DNA of 64,000 nt from Pseudocercospora fijiensis CIRAD86 (Eukaryota > Ascomycota > Dothideomycetes > Mycosphaerellales > Mycosphaerellaceae): contig NW_006921533.1 in the NCBI RefSeq assembly GCF_000340215.1, forward strand, positions 3,150,273 through 3,214,272, written 5' to 3'. Each line of letters opens with the position of its first letter. Positions within the stretch are counted from its first letter, which is position 1. Position numbers and translations under genes: made by a program. The notes beneath the pieces were generated by a model that ran no database searches, was not told the origin of the DNA, and saw only the letters and a list, made by a program, of their open reading frames with translations. Positions 1 through 11,682 of the stretch are shown piece after piece.

Positions 1-378
1 CCCTTCGAATAGAGGGTTCCTACTGCTTCCTAGCTCTAGCGGGCGACGCCTGTTCTAACGGAGAAGGTTAGTTTGCCCTTAAATTATCTTTATAACGACA
101 TTATAGAGGGCCTCGGGCGTAGAAGGCTCGATAGCCCCTAGTTCGATAGCGCTTATAATAACTAGTCGTCGCCTAATTTCTTCGTTAATAGGGTCCGGTA
201 GGTTATCAGATTCCGAAGATTCCGCTAATTCGTAATGCTCGCTTTCGCTAGAGCTTATTCGATTGTTATAAAGTAGTTGAAATGAAATGCTATAGGAAAG
301 TGTTTTTAGTGTATATTGTAGGTTTGGTTTGTTTCGATATTGCTATGCGAGAGAATAGTGTGCTAGGCTGTTTTCTTC

Positions 379-403
379 TAATATTACCCCCGGGGTAGCA
401 TTA
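379..403. repeat. 25-bp GC-core palindrome, copy 1
   Basis: Near-palindrome with arms TAATRYTA and TARYATTA around a CCCCGGGG-like core. It lies near the left end of the Gypsy relic, probably in or at the edge of the LTR. Confidence 0.7.
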
Positions 404-1239
404 GAGTTTAGCCTTCTAGGGGTCGCCTAGACACCCCTAGGAGCTGAGTTTAGTATTAGACGAAAGCCGCTCGGAGGGAGAGGCTGCAATCTCTATTTAT
501 ACCTAGATCCTAGAAACTAGCTCGTATCTCCTTTAGCTAGGCGGGGGGGGGCGGGGACCTTCTTTTTCTAGTAGAAGGCTAAGCACTGTCCGAACGAGGC
601 AGCGAATCCCGAAACAATCTACCCGGTTAATAGGGGAACTGTCTAGGCATCCGACCTGCAATCTAGAAATTGCTATCGTATAGATAGTCTTAGCAAACTA
701 AGCAAGGCCGATAGGTAATTAGTCTATCTCCTCCTTAGGCGTGCGGTAGCTTATCTCGAGCAAGCGGTACTAAATAGGTCTTCGACCCGGAGCCGAGTCC
801 TTAGAAGCTAGCTATAGTTATAGACTAGGCCCTAAGCTGTAACAGTCCTAAGGGTTTGCAGCTTTTCGGGGTTAAAGCGATGCCCTCGTTAAGAGGTTTC
901 TCTGCTTATCGTAACGGCCCCTTAAGATACTTCGGTATCGTCCGTATCGTAGGCTCTTGTCGTGCCCTCGCTTCGGTTATAGCTATTCGTGCCTAGAGAC
1001 TACCTTCAACATACCCGAACCTGTTAGATATAAAGAGATAGCCCTACCTTCGGCTCTAATAAAGGACGGAAACTAACACTACTACTACTACTCGTAGCAA
1101 TAGTACAGGCTACTAAGGGTAATATAACCTATAGCAATATAGGCAGCTATATTTAGCAAGATAGGATAACGAGACTGTCGCTTAGGCTAATAACTAGAGC
1201 CCTACAATATAGGCATTGTAGAAATGTAATATAAACAAT

Positions 1240-2930
1240 ATACTATACGAGGTTGATAATCTGTCTACTCTGCAGAAGGAGGCCTCTTATATAGGCTCAA
1301 AACTAGCCTATAGGTGTAGGGCCGGTTACTAGCCAATAACAGTCTTAGACCTAGTCCTAAAGCAAGGGCAAGAGCCCTTAGAACCCTACTCGCCCTAGTG
1401 CAGCAGCCCCTACTAGGGTACTAAAGAACAAGGCGGCCGACAAGGCTAAGCAATAGCGAGAGTTAACCGCTAAAACTAAGACTCTCTAGACAGCTATAGA
1501 CCGCGCTACCCGATCTAGTACCGTACCTAGCACCGCCCCTAGTACCCTACCTATAGAAAGCCTAGTCGTCCTAGAGACTCTAGAGGTCGATATAGAGGAT
1601 GTTACTACCGACATTAGTAGTACCCTAGGCCTAGCTAACCTACCTGCCTACAAACGGAAGTTATCCGACCTAAAGAGCTTTCGCTTTAATAGGTATATGA
1701 AAAAGTATAGTACTAGCCTAGCTAACTCCTTAGACACAAAGGCAAACGCTCTCTTCTAGGCTTTATAGTTCCTAGACCTTAAGTCTAATGTGTCTATAGG
1801 AGAGCTACTAGCATACGGTTTGCCTACTAACCTATTCTAGAGCCGAATCCCTAACGATACTACCTTTATAAAAGACCTCGCTGCCCTCCGAAGGAAATAG
1901 GGACGAGAAGACTATATCGACGTCTCTTCCCTATAGTTCCTTCCTAAATTTTTAGGTGCCTAAGAGTTAGTAGAAGGCGAATCGGTAACCTACGAGAACT
2001 AAGAGACTATCGATAATGCTAACGAAGAGGGAGTTAAGGAGATAGGCCGAGGGGATAGTAATAATCCCGACTCTGCTCTAGTTTTAGTCTCTATTAAGGC
2101 TGTCCGGTTTACTAGCTAATAAATCGGTCGAGTAGGACCTCCTCGACCTAAAGAACTTTACTCTATCCCTAATAATATAGACCTTTCCGTAGTTACCCGT
2201 TCCTTCGCCGTCGTCCCTACTATCTATATTTAGGTTACTATCGGGAGCTATAGTTAACAGATGCTAGCAATGCTTAATAATAGTTTAGAGTCACTTATTA
2301 TAAGTAAGCGCTAGGCTAAACAGCTTAGACTACTAATAAACAGAGACATTTCCCTTAGTATATAGGGAGTAAATAGGGAGGTTGCGCTAGTAGGTGCCTA
2401 CTATAATATTATAGTAGACGCTTTCGGCATATGCTTTTCCTTTACCTTCTAGATTGCCGCCGACCTAAACACGCTAATTATTCTAGGTCGGCTATAGTCT
2501 CGTATAACTCGTAGTGTCTAGCGCAACTGCGACGATAGCTCCTAGGAGGGAACTATCGCTAACTAGAAGGGCAACCGAGTCGTATTTACTAGTTATATCG
2601 GCAATACTAGCTACAAGTCCTACGAGGATATCCTTACTACTTCTAGACGGTCTTCGGGAAACGCTACGGCGCGGTTGTAAGACCGGCAATCTGCGCTATA
2701 AGTTAGTATAGCTTAAATAGGTTATTTCTAGAAGTGCGCCGCTCCGTACGTTAAGGCAAGTTTCTAGGTTCTATACTAAGAAGACGGGTGCTCGAAGCGA
2801 TAGCGAGTATAATATAACGACTACCTATACCTGCTATACGAGTTAAGGTAATAATACTATCTTATACGTCGTCGCCGGAGGTATTACTACCGGACGCGGG
2901 TCTACCCGAACTAACTAATTAGAGCGCGAG
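1240..2930 (+). pseudogene. Gag and protease region of the Gypsy relic
   Basis: Reading through TAG/TAA gives a continuous hydrophilic frame upstream of the reverse transcriptase, in the place where Gag and the aspartic protease lie in Gypsy elements. No clean zinc knuckle or protease active site could be confirmed, so the assignment rests mainly on position. The many stops fall at codons that would be Gln or Trp before C-to-T change. Confidence 0.45.
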
Positions 2931-2932
2931 TC

Positions 2933-2957
2933 TAATGCTACCCCGGGGGTGTTATTA
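2933..2957. repeat. 25-bp GC-core palindrome, copy 2
   Basis: Same palindrome, here inside the Gypsy relic between the gag/protease region and the reverse transcriptase. It may mark a nested insertion or an internal duplicate. Confidence 0.65.
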
Positions 2958-3159
2958 CGAATCTAACGTTTTCGCCGGCGTTATAAATTAGGACTACTAG
3001 CTATATACCTATCGACTTAAGGAGACTTCTAAGGAAGTTTACGCGCTGTTTTATTGCGCTAATCTCTAGGCCTAACGATAAAGAGAGAGAGCTCGGATTC
3101 GATAATCGATTGGTGTCTATACCCTATATAAGAGGGTAGCCGACAAGATTAAGCCCGTA

Positions 3160-6100
3160 AAGGGTAGCGTACACATTACCGATAGGTCTAATCCTAGCGG
3201 AAATCCTAACTAGCGACAAAAGTGCCTTGATTAGGAGGCGACACTACTACCTAGGGATAGTCCGTACGATTAGAAATACATTACTAAAAAGTTCTCTACT
3301 ATCCCTAGGGGGTTAAGGCTAATAGAGGAGAGGCTTGCGAAAATTAAACCTAGCATCGAGCTTTCGGATCGTAAGCTAGATTTGCTATACGAGCTTCTAT
3401 ACAATCGCGAGGCCGTATTAGTATATAACTTCACTTACCTAGGTAGAATAAACCCGGAGGTTGCCCCTCCGTAGAGGATCCGAACGATCGAATATAAGCC
3501 TTAGGCCTACCTAGGTTTTAAGCTGAACCTAAGCCTACGAGGTATAGTTAAGGACATAATACGATAGCGTATAAAGGCTAGCACCTTAGAACCTTCCTAT
3601 GCCTCGTATCGTAATCTATACTTCCTAGTTTAAAAGAAAACAGCTCCTAGGGAACTAAAGAAGTACCGTCTAATTAACGCTATACAAAAGTTCAACGCAG
3701 TTACGATTAGAGATGCTAACCTTCCTCCGGAGACTAATAGGTTCTCGGAAGCTTTTGCTAACTATATTGTAGCCTTACTAGTTAATGTTTTCTCGGGCTA
3801 CGACTAGATCCCTCTCTACCCTAATAGCCGCGACCTTACTAGTTTCGAGATACCTCTTAGGCTATATAGACAAACTACCCTTCCCTAAGGGGCAACCAAC
3901 TCCGTAGCCTAGTTCGTTCGTATTATAAACTAAGTCCTCGCGGCCTATATCTCCTATATAGCGATGCCTTTCCTCGACGATATCGGCATTAAGGGCCCTA
4001 AAACTAGGTACGATAATAAAGAAGTAGAGCCTAGCATCTGCAGGTTCTTTCTCGAATACATTTAGAACCTCGATAGTGTCCTCTACGACCTAGAGCGAGC
4101 CAACCTAACGGTGTATAGAGAGAAGCTTTAGCTCCTATACAAACGAATAAACATTGTCGGGTTTGTAACTAATGAGAACGGCCGCTATCCTAATAATATA
4201 CGGGTCCTAAAGATAGTGTCCTAGCCGGATCCTACCTATTAGAAGGATGTCCGAACCTGGCTTAGAGTAGTCTCCTACTTCCGTATCTAGGTCGAGAACT
4301 TTGCATTAGTATACAAGCCCTTATACGCCTTGCTTAAGAAGGATGCTAAATTCGAATAGACCTCCGTTTACTAAGCGGCTAAGGACACGGTAACTAAGGC
4401 GCTCGTTAGCGCACCTATACTAATATCTATTAACTACTTAGAGGGTGCGGGTTTAATAATTGTTGCTATCGACTCGAGCGGGGAAGGCTATAGCGAGATA
4501 CTAATGCAGTATAACCGTAAGGAGCTATCCTTACGTTATCCTATTAGGTACGACTCCGGACTATAGAAACCGATCGAGGCCCGATACGATACTAGTAAGC
4601 GAGAATGCCTTAGAGTCTACAAGGCTCTTAAGAAGTTCCGACTATAGCTCTTTAGGGTATTCTTTCGTCTAGAAATCGATGCTTAGACGCTAGTCTATTA
4701 GCTTAACTATGTAGCCTCCGACCTACTAAACTCTACGATAGCTCGGTAGGTTGCCTAGATCTATTTGTTTGACTTCGACGTCTTCTACGTTCCTAGTAAG
4801 AAGTATACTAGACCGGATAGCCTTTCTAGAAGGCCCGCTATAGAAGAGGACATCGCCGAGATAATAGAAGAAGAGGATGTCGATGCGGTAATTAACCGTA
4901 CCTTCTTCGCTACCTTCTATATTAATGCTATACTAGCGATTACTAGGCCTGCTACTAACGACTAACCTAGCGACTAACCTAGTAACTAGCCCGACGAGAG
5001 CCCTACTACTAACGGTAACGACTAGACTAAAGCTAAGGCGGATAAACTAGAGAGGGATAATATCCTTAATAGGGTCTACTCCGACGACTCCTATTATATC
5101 GCCTACTTCCTAACCTATGCGAAGAAAGCGCCTAGCCTATTAAAGAGTTAATACCGTCGGGTTATTCGCTATTCTCGACGATTCCTAGTTAAAGATCGAA
5201 TCCTTTAGCGACAAGCGATAGTTAATGCACCTCTCTAGCGTATTATTAACGACCTAGCAGCCCGATAAGAGATCCTTCGTTCCGTTTATAATAAGCTCGG
5301 CTACCGGGCGGTAGAGGGCACCTTCGATGTCCTTCGTCGGCGCTACTAGTAGGATAGCGTATAGGCTAATGTCTCCCGCTACTATAAGAGCTGTCCTAAG
5401 TGCAATTTTAGGAATAGCTACCGACGTCTAGGGGAACTGCGTATTCCTACTGCCTAATTAGTCGGAGAACGATAGTATAGCGATAGGGTCTATCTCAGTC
5501 GTAATAATAGCTTGTATATTATTCGGGAGGGTCTTTCTCGATAGCTAGAGGCCTATTATTTCTATAAGGGCTGCGGCGCTATTAATGCTCGTAATATAGC
5601 TACCTTCCTATTTAAAGATCTGTTTTGCCGCTAGGGAACACCTTACGAGATTATCTTAGACAACGCTACGAACAATATAGCTAAAGAAGTTTAAGCACTA
5701 CTTGTTTCGTATAGGGCGAAAAACGTTCGCATCTCCCCGTACTATCCCTAGTCGAATACTATTGTTAAACGTAGCTATCGGTCTTTAATTGATGCCCTAT
5801 CTAAGATAACTAATAGAGGGGATAGGTCGGTTCCTATCTCTACCCGGGTCCCGGCCCTTCTCTAGGCGGATCGAACTACTATTATCGATACGACTAGACT
5901 TACGCTAGCAGAGCTTATAATTAGGAGGGACGCCGTTCTTCCTATTGAGTTGTCCTATCGCACGTATAGCGTTTACGATTAGGGGTCTGTTCGTACTAGA
6001 GCGGATCTCCTTGCCCTACGCGCTAAGGCTCTTAAGGATATAACTACTACTTCTCGGGAGGGACTTGCTCGACAACGGCGCCTTCGTAAAGAGGCTAAGC

Positions 6101-6480
6101 AGTATTTTAATAGCTATAATGCTATTAATTAGGAGCCTCTAAAGGTTAGCGATATAGTTCTCCTATACCGGTCCGAGTTAGAGTATAGTTACTCCTATAA
6201 GCTAGCCTTTAAATAGAAAGGGCCTTATAGAGTATAGGAGGTCCTTTACGATAGTTCTACGTACCGACTTTAGGAACTTAATAGTGCTACTTTAAAGCAC
6301 TCGCACCCCCGAGCTAACCTGAAAAAGATCGTCGAATTGAGAGAGCCTACCTGCCCTCCCCCGACTAAGGAGGAAGTTAATGCCTCTATAGACCCTCTAC
6401 CGACCTTAGATACCTATCGAGAGGAGGATCCTACCGCGATTATAGATCCTATTCTGCCCGACAACTATACGTATCCCTAG
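3160..6480 (+). pseudogene. Gypsy pol relic: RT, RNase H, integrase
   Basis: With stops read through, the frame shows reverse transcriptase blocks: KKYRLINAIQ near 3,660, FSGYD near 3,790, TLP*GATNSV near 3,880 and the catalytic FLDDIG near 3,970 (FLDD in place of the commoner YVDD, as in some fungal Gypsy elements). The end of RNase H is clear at 4,765-4,840 (FDVFYVPSKK...DSLSRRP). Integrase follows at about 5,250-6,100 and a C-terminal tail at 6,150-6,450. Dozens of TAG/TAA codons make it non-functional. Confidence 0.8.
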
Positions 6481-6924
6481 ATACATCTTAGTAAGCTATT
6501 AGGAATAACTTATAAACAAAGGGAGGGTTATGTGCGTATTAATTACGCGTAGAGCATTTCCGATGTTGATTCCGATAGTGAACTAGACTTCTAGCTATCT
6601 AACTCTAACTCCGAGGAGGAGCTCGACTAGTCTAGCGACGAAGACCGCCTAGAATTATAGCTAGATCCCGAGACTGAATAATTACTTATCTTTCCCTGCC
6701 TCTACTACGTTGTTTTCCTTGCCTTCTCCGCGCTATTAATGTAGTGCCGCCCTATAGCTTCAGTCCTTACTGCTTGTTCCTACGGATATTAATGCTTATA
6801 GTTACTGCCCTCTTTTGCTTTTACTTTGTCTATTGTATTGCTCTTTTGCCTTCGAGATATTGCTGTAACTTTATTCCTTTGCTCTTGTTTTTCCTTAGAT
6901 AGAACTATACGAGGCGTGTTTTCC

Positions 6925-6949
6925 TAATAATACCCCGGGGGTAGCATTA
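6925..6949. repeat. 25-bp GC-core palindrome, copy 3
   Basis: Copy at the right end of the Gypsy relic. Flanking bases (GTTTTCCTAATA on the left) resemble those of copy 1, supporting LTR identity. Confidence 0.7.
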
Positions 6950-7375
6950 GGAAGATAGCCGAACCTAACCCCTCTACCCTTCTAGGACTACTTCCCTCTA
7001 GATTCCTAGACTCTAGCAACCTTCCTTAAGTAACAACGATAATAAGATACTCTACTAGAGACTGTTCCTGCCCTAATTAGTACTAGTTACGTAGGATACT
7101 AAGAAAGGGAGGTTCCCTATCCCTCTCCCTTCCTAGCTCTTAGATAGATATAGCAACCTAGGCCTATAGCCTCTAAGAATAGGGACCTTAGGCTGTCAAG
7201 CTTAGTGTTTAGAAGAAGGAAGAAGGTAAACGTATAGACTACCCTTACGTGCTTGCTAATGTAAAAGGTAATGCTACATCTATAACGGTAGTGCTATAGG
7301 CCAATATACCGACGAATTAGCTACGCTAAGCCTAGGCGACTTGCTTCTCGCTACCGAGCATCTCTAGAGAAAAGC

Positions 7376-7400
7376 TAATACTACTCCGGGGGTATTATTA
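7376..7400. repeat. 25-bp GC-core palindrome, copy 4
   Basis: Copy at the left edge of the 3.3-kb unit that holds one long unidentified frame. Confidence 0.65.
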
Positions 7401-7794
7401 GTCCCGCTAGCTTTACTACTATAGATTTCTGCTAAGGACTCGAACTAACTAGTTACATTTCGAGTGCGCGAGAATCTACGATAGCTAAAGGTTAATAAAG
7501 GCGCGTAGTCGCTACTAGCAATTAGCTAGATCGATTGTTAACCTTTAGCCTACCCTAATAATAAAGAAGTCTCGTATATAGCTTCACTTTTATATATAGC
7601 CGTTATCCGTTTGCTTTACTAGCGCGGAATATACGGACTACGTTACCTTCGTACTATATTTAAAGCGAGCTTCCTAAGCTCCTTCTTCTACTCGGTTACT
7701 AACTAACTCGCTACCGCCTAAAACCCCCCTTCTATTTAAACCCTTTAATTATTATTGTTAAGCAACGAACACACTTTGCAAACTCGTTTCTAAA

Positions 7795-10570
7795 CCGCCT
7801 CGGTCGACTATATCTTCCGGCGCCCCGAATCCGCTAGGCGCTAGTAGTAGCAACGACCTACCTGCCCCTATTAACCTAAGCCTAGCCGCCCTAGTTCCGA
7901 TCGAAGCCCTATCCGATAGCGCCTTAGCTACTGCAACTAGCCTTAAGCACTGCTTCTAGATCGTTACCGCCCTTAAAGACCCTTAAGAGAAGATCTAGAA
8001 CGCTCGTACCCTGCTACGCGTTATTAATAAGAACATTAAGAAGGCTGCTATCTTAGTTACGTACGGTATAAACAACTTACGTTAGTCTATCGGTAAGCGT
8101 ATCTTTAAGCGCGAGGTTCTTAACGATATAGATATCGAATAAGCCTTTCCTATCGTCTATAGCCTCGAGATAGCCGGTACCTAGATTCGCTTGCGCTTTA
8201 AGACCCTCGACTAGGCCTTCGAACATTAGGGAGGACTAAGTAGTCTTCCTAAGAGCCTTGTTAACTTCGCCTATAGTAGATAAGAGCGTACTAAGCAGGT
8301 TTCTTCGTTCGTTAACAAGTATAAGGTCCGTCGTTAAGGCGCCGAGCATCTTTCTCGCACTATAATCTATCGTATATCTACCGCTAGCAAGAAGGTAGGC
8401 AAGCAGTTACTTAACTTATCCTTTGCGTTTAACGACTTTACGACAGCCTACTAGAAGAAGTACTACGATACGATTGTCTAGGTCGATCTTAACGTATAGA
8501 CAACTAAGGATCTACTAAAAGAGAAGGGCTATCGTATTAATAGTATAGGCTTTATTGTTAAAGGTTAAGAGGCTCCTATCGTTGACGTCCTTAAACGTAA
8601 GGCCCTTCGCCTAGAAACTAAGGCCGATACGGCTACTAGTCTTACGCTCGCTATAGAGATATAGGCTAAAGATCGTCGCTCGACCCGTAACCGCAAGGTC
8701 CCTTAAGAAGTTTAAGACGAGCGCGCTAAGGCCGAAGCAGCGCGTAAGAAGGCATTGTATACTCGCTAGGCCCTCCGCAAGGCTACTAAGAAGTATAGCG
8801 CTCCTTCTAGTACCGACTATAGTACTAACTATAGTACTAACTATAGTAACTCGGATATTAATATGCTAGATATACTACTAGAAGATGTCTCCTCCGAAGG
8901 CTCCTTTAGCGAGTATAGAAATAGAGGCCTCTCGCCGATCCTATTAACTAAGAATATTTGTAGTTCTTATAAAAGCGACTCTATCGCGTATCTTATTACC
9001 GATATCGATATAGTTCCTAAAGCCGTAATAGGCGAAGCTCCTACTGCCCTCTCTATCTATTAACAGCTCGACGACCTTAGTAAGCTAGGAGAAGAGCCGT
9101 TCTCTATATGTACTAACTATATTAAGAAGGCCGCTAAGGTCTATAGTCTCTATGCTAGTACTAAGGCGAGTGTCCTCGTCGGTCGCCTATTAAAGATTAG
9201 TCGCGAGGTTCCTAATTAAGACGCCTTCGCTACCCTTAAGGCTAATTAGGCCTATACTAACTAGTTTCCTAGACGCCCTATTGCCGCCCCGATATCTCTA
9301 GGACTCTACGCGTTCAACCCTACTAGTACTATTACTCGCGCCCTTACGCTAACGGATCGCTAGAGCAAGTTCGTTACCGGCATTCTTAGCTAAGGTACCT
9401 CCTTCGATCGCTTTCGCTAGACTAGCAATACTATCTTCCCTTAAGTCTTTAGTTAGTTATAAGAGCCTCGTAGAGTATATCTTCCTTTCCTTATCGACCT
9501 AATATAGGAAGAGTTTAAGATATACCTTTAGTATATACGTAATATGCCTAAGTCTAAGCAAGAAGGCCGTAATGCCCTTTAAACTTATAGTGTAAGCAAC
9601 TAAATCGTCCGCTAGTACCCTGCCCTATAGCTCTTAGCTGTCGCCCTTCGACCTGATTACGTATACGAGCTTATCTCCGTCCCTAAGCCTACTAAGTTCT
9701 TTAAGGTTGGCGGTACTTACGAAAACTGTCCTTCTAAGGAGTCTACTCGTCTCGGACAAGATATAGTTAAGCTCGCAGCTAGCGAGGGTGCTAGTTACCT
9801 ACGTATTAAGGTCTGTCTTATATCTAAGGATAAGACTAGCTGCTCTACTATTGTCGAAGGTATATATTAGCCCGAGGTCTTTGCGAACTAGGTTAAGAAG
9901 CTTAAGGCTCGTAGCCTAGTCCTACTAAGCAAGATCGGCAAGCTTACTAATAAGCACCTTACCGACGACGACCTCGACTATATATTCGATAGTTAGCCTA
10001 ATAGTAAGGGGCGTAAGGCGGAGTAGATCCTCAACCCTCTAAAGGAGTGCGAGGTCTCTGTTTAAATACTATACCTACTATATAGTAATCTAAAGACCGA
10101 GAGCAACCGTATATTAATTAACCTAGGCTACTCTCGCGTTATTAATAGCACTAAGGTTAAGGGTTACGAGAACTTAATAGTCTCCTAGGTTGCTAAAGCG
10201 TACCGCAATCTAACCGCCCTCCCGGCCTCTAACTCCTTCGTACTATTCGCTTTCCCTACGGCGATCTTAGTCGAAGGCCTCGGCTGCATCTCCGACGCTC
10301 TAGTTAGTAGGATTCCTTAGTTAAGTTACGTTGTTTAGAACGAAGTTAAATAGATCCTCTAGCTTAATAACGAGGGACTTAAGGAATATCTATACAATTA
10401 GGAGAATGCTACGACGGAAAAGGCTATTAACCTCCTCGTTAATTAAGCTTTCTACGAGGGATAGTACTTCGGTACTAATAGCTTCAACGTATACGGAGGA
10501 GATTTCGAGAGCCGACTAGCAGATAAGGTTATTGCTAGTAAGGATTACGGTGCATTAAAGCAGCAGTAAG
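7795..10570 (+). pseudogene. Unidentified ~900-codon frame in a 3.3-kb element
   Basis: One plus-strand frame can be followed for about 900 codons if TAG/TAA are read through. The stops are of the RIP type. The predicted protein is hydrophilic, with a Lys/Arg/Ala-rich coiled-coil-like stretch at about 8,700-8,800, an acidic Ser-rich region at about 8,850-8,910, and a more globular C-terminal half. I did not recognise reverse transcriptase, integrase, DDE or tyrosine recombinase motifs. The frame is bracketed by the palindromes at 7,376 and 10,630, so it probably belongs to a discrete element, perhaps non-autonomous or of an unlisted type. Confidence 0.5.
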
Positions 10571-10629
10571 TTAGCGTAGTAGATTGGATGCTTAGGAAGT
10601 TGTTTTTATATGTTAATAGAATCTAGGAA

Positions 10630-10654
10630 CAATGCTACCCCGGGGGTGTTATTG
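10630..10654. repeat. 25-bp GC-core palindrome, copy 5
   Basis: Copy at the right edge of the same 3.3-kb unit, in the same orientation as copy 2. Confidence 0.65.
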
Positions 10655-10989
10655 CGGAGTCTCTAAAAGATGCCTTTACTAGTATATACGCGTCTAGTAG
10701 CAGCCGCATATACAAGCGCGGTAGGCAAGTAGTTAATATTCGATTTTAAGCCTAAATTGAATGCCTTAGCCGCCTTACGCAGACGCGGAGGCACACTTAG
10801 AAACAGCCGAGTATTATCCTAGCTCGTAATAAAATGCCTAACATTAACGTTGCGTAGCTAAGGCGGAGTCTGCTCCGGACTAATATTAGTTAAGCACTAG
10901 ATGATTCTCTAGAGAATCGCGACAGTTAACTAAACTTCCTTAAGGACTACGCCTAGTTAGTAAATTGTTAGAAAAGGGGAAACTCTAAT

Positions 10990-11682
10990 AGCAATACTTA
11001 CTAGTCTCTATAAGCTAGAGCTTGTTATAACGCGAAGGGTGCCGATTCTTGTTTAGATTATTACTACCGCCGCCGCTGCTACTACTACCTATACTACTCG
11101 CTATACTCCCTAGGCTAGGGTAAAGAATTATCGCTATAATAAAGTCTCGACTAGCTGTTAGACTTAAAAGGTCTTAGTGAGAATTTGAAATCTAGTAGAG
11201 GCTGCTAGTACTTAGGGGATTGCTAAAGAGTGGATTGTAAAAGTTCAAGTTATCTAGTTAAGTTCAAGTGTCTTTTATAGGCGCCTACTAACCCTATAAT
11301 TACGACTAAGGACATTACTCTAAAGCAAACCAATTAGCAAACAATGTAATACAAGCACGTGCAAGTAGTATAGCATGTAAAGCTGTATATAAAGCAGATA
11401 TAGTCTAATATCTAAAGGCAGTTAGAAGATGAAGTAAAGCTCTAAGCCTAAATTTAAAGTGTCTAATCTAAATAGTACATTATCTCTGCCTAAGGGGGAG
11501 TGTTGTAGTTTAGTCAGGTAATATGCTAGTCAGCTAATACTATCAGCTAACCTATACTAAGAGGAAGGACATACAATAGGTATATTAACTACAGTTTCTA
11601 TAGCAGGCTCCTGATTCTTCTTTGTACAGTTATATAGTTGTCAATCCGATAATTAGTTGCATCCCTAGCACGATTCACAACA
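10990..11682 (+). mobile_element. 3' end of a Ty1/Copia element with LTR
   Basis: A purine-rich tract (AAGGGGGAG, just before 11,501) leads directly into TGTTG, the typical Copia junction of polypurine tract and 3' LTR. The LTR ends CAACA at 11,682. This stretch keeps many CpA and TpG dinucleotides, so it is less mutated and probably younger than its neighbours. The 5' part of the element was not found here. Immediately downstream the sequence changes into an exon of a sugar transporter. Confidence 0.65.
11501..11682 (+). repeat. Copia LTR (182 bp), TGTTG...CAACA
   Basis: Short inverted termini TGTTG/CAACA and the preceding polypurine tract define the LTR. Its last base abuts the GAT codon (11,683-11,685) of the interrupted transporter exon. 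Confidence 0.65.

Larger units (their letters stand above)
361..6950 (+). mobile_element. Ty3/Gypsy LTR retrotransposon, RIP-degraded
   Basis: Gag-like, protease, reverse transcriptase, RNase H and integrase regions occur in the usual Ty3/Gypsy order on the plus strand, all interrupted by TAG/TAA. A 25-bp GC-centred palindrome with similar flanks occurs near both ends (379-403 and 6925-6949), about 6.5 kb apart, which fits two LTRs of one element. The exact LTR limits could not be fixed because mutation has erased much of the similarity. It copies itself through an RNA intermediate, but this copy cannot encode protein. Confidence 0.75.
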
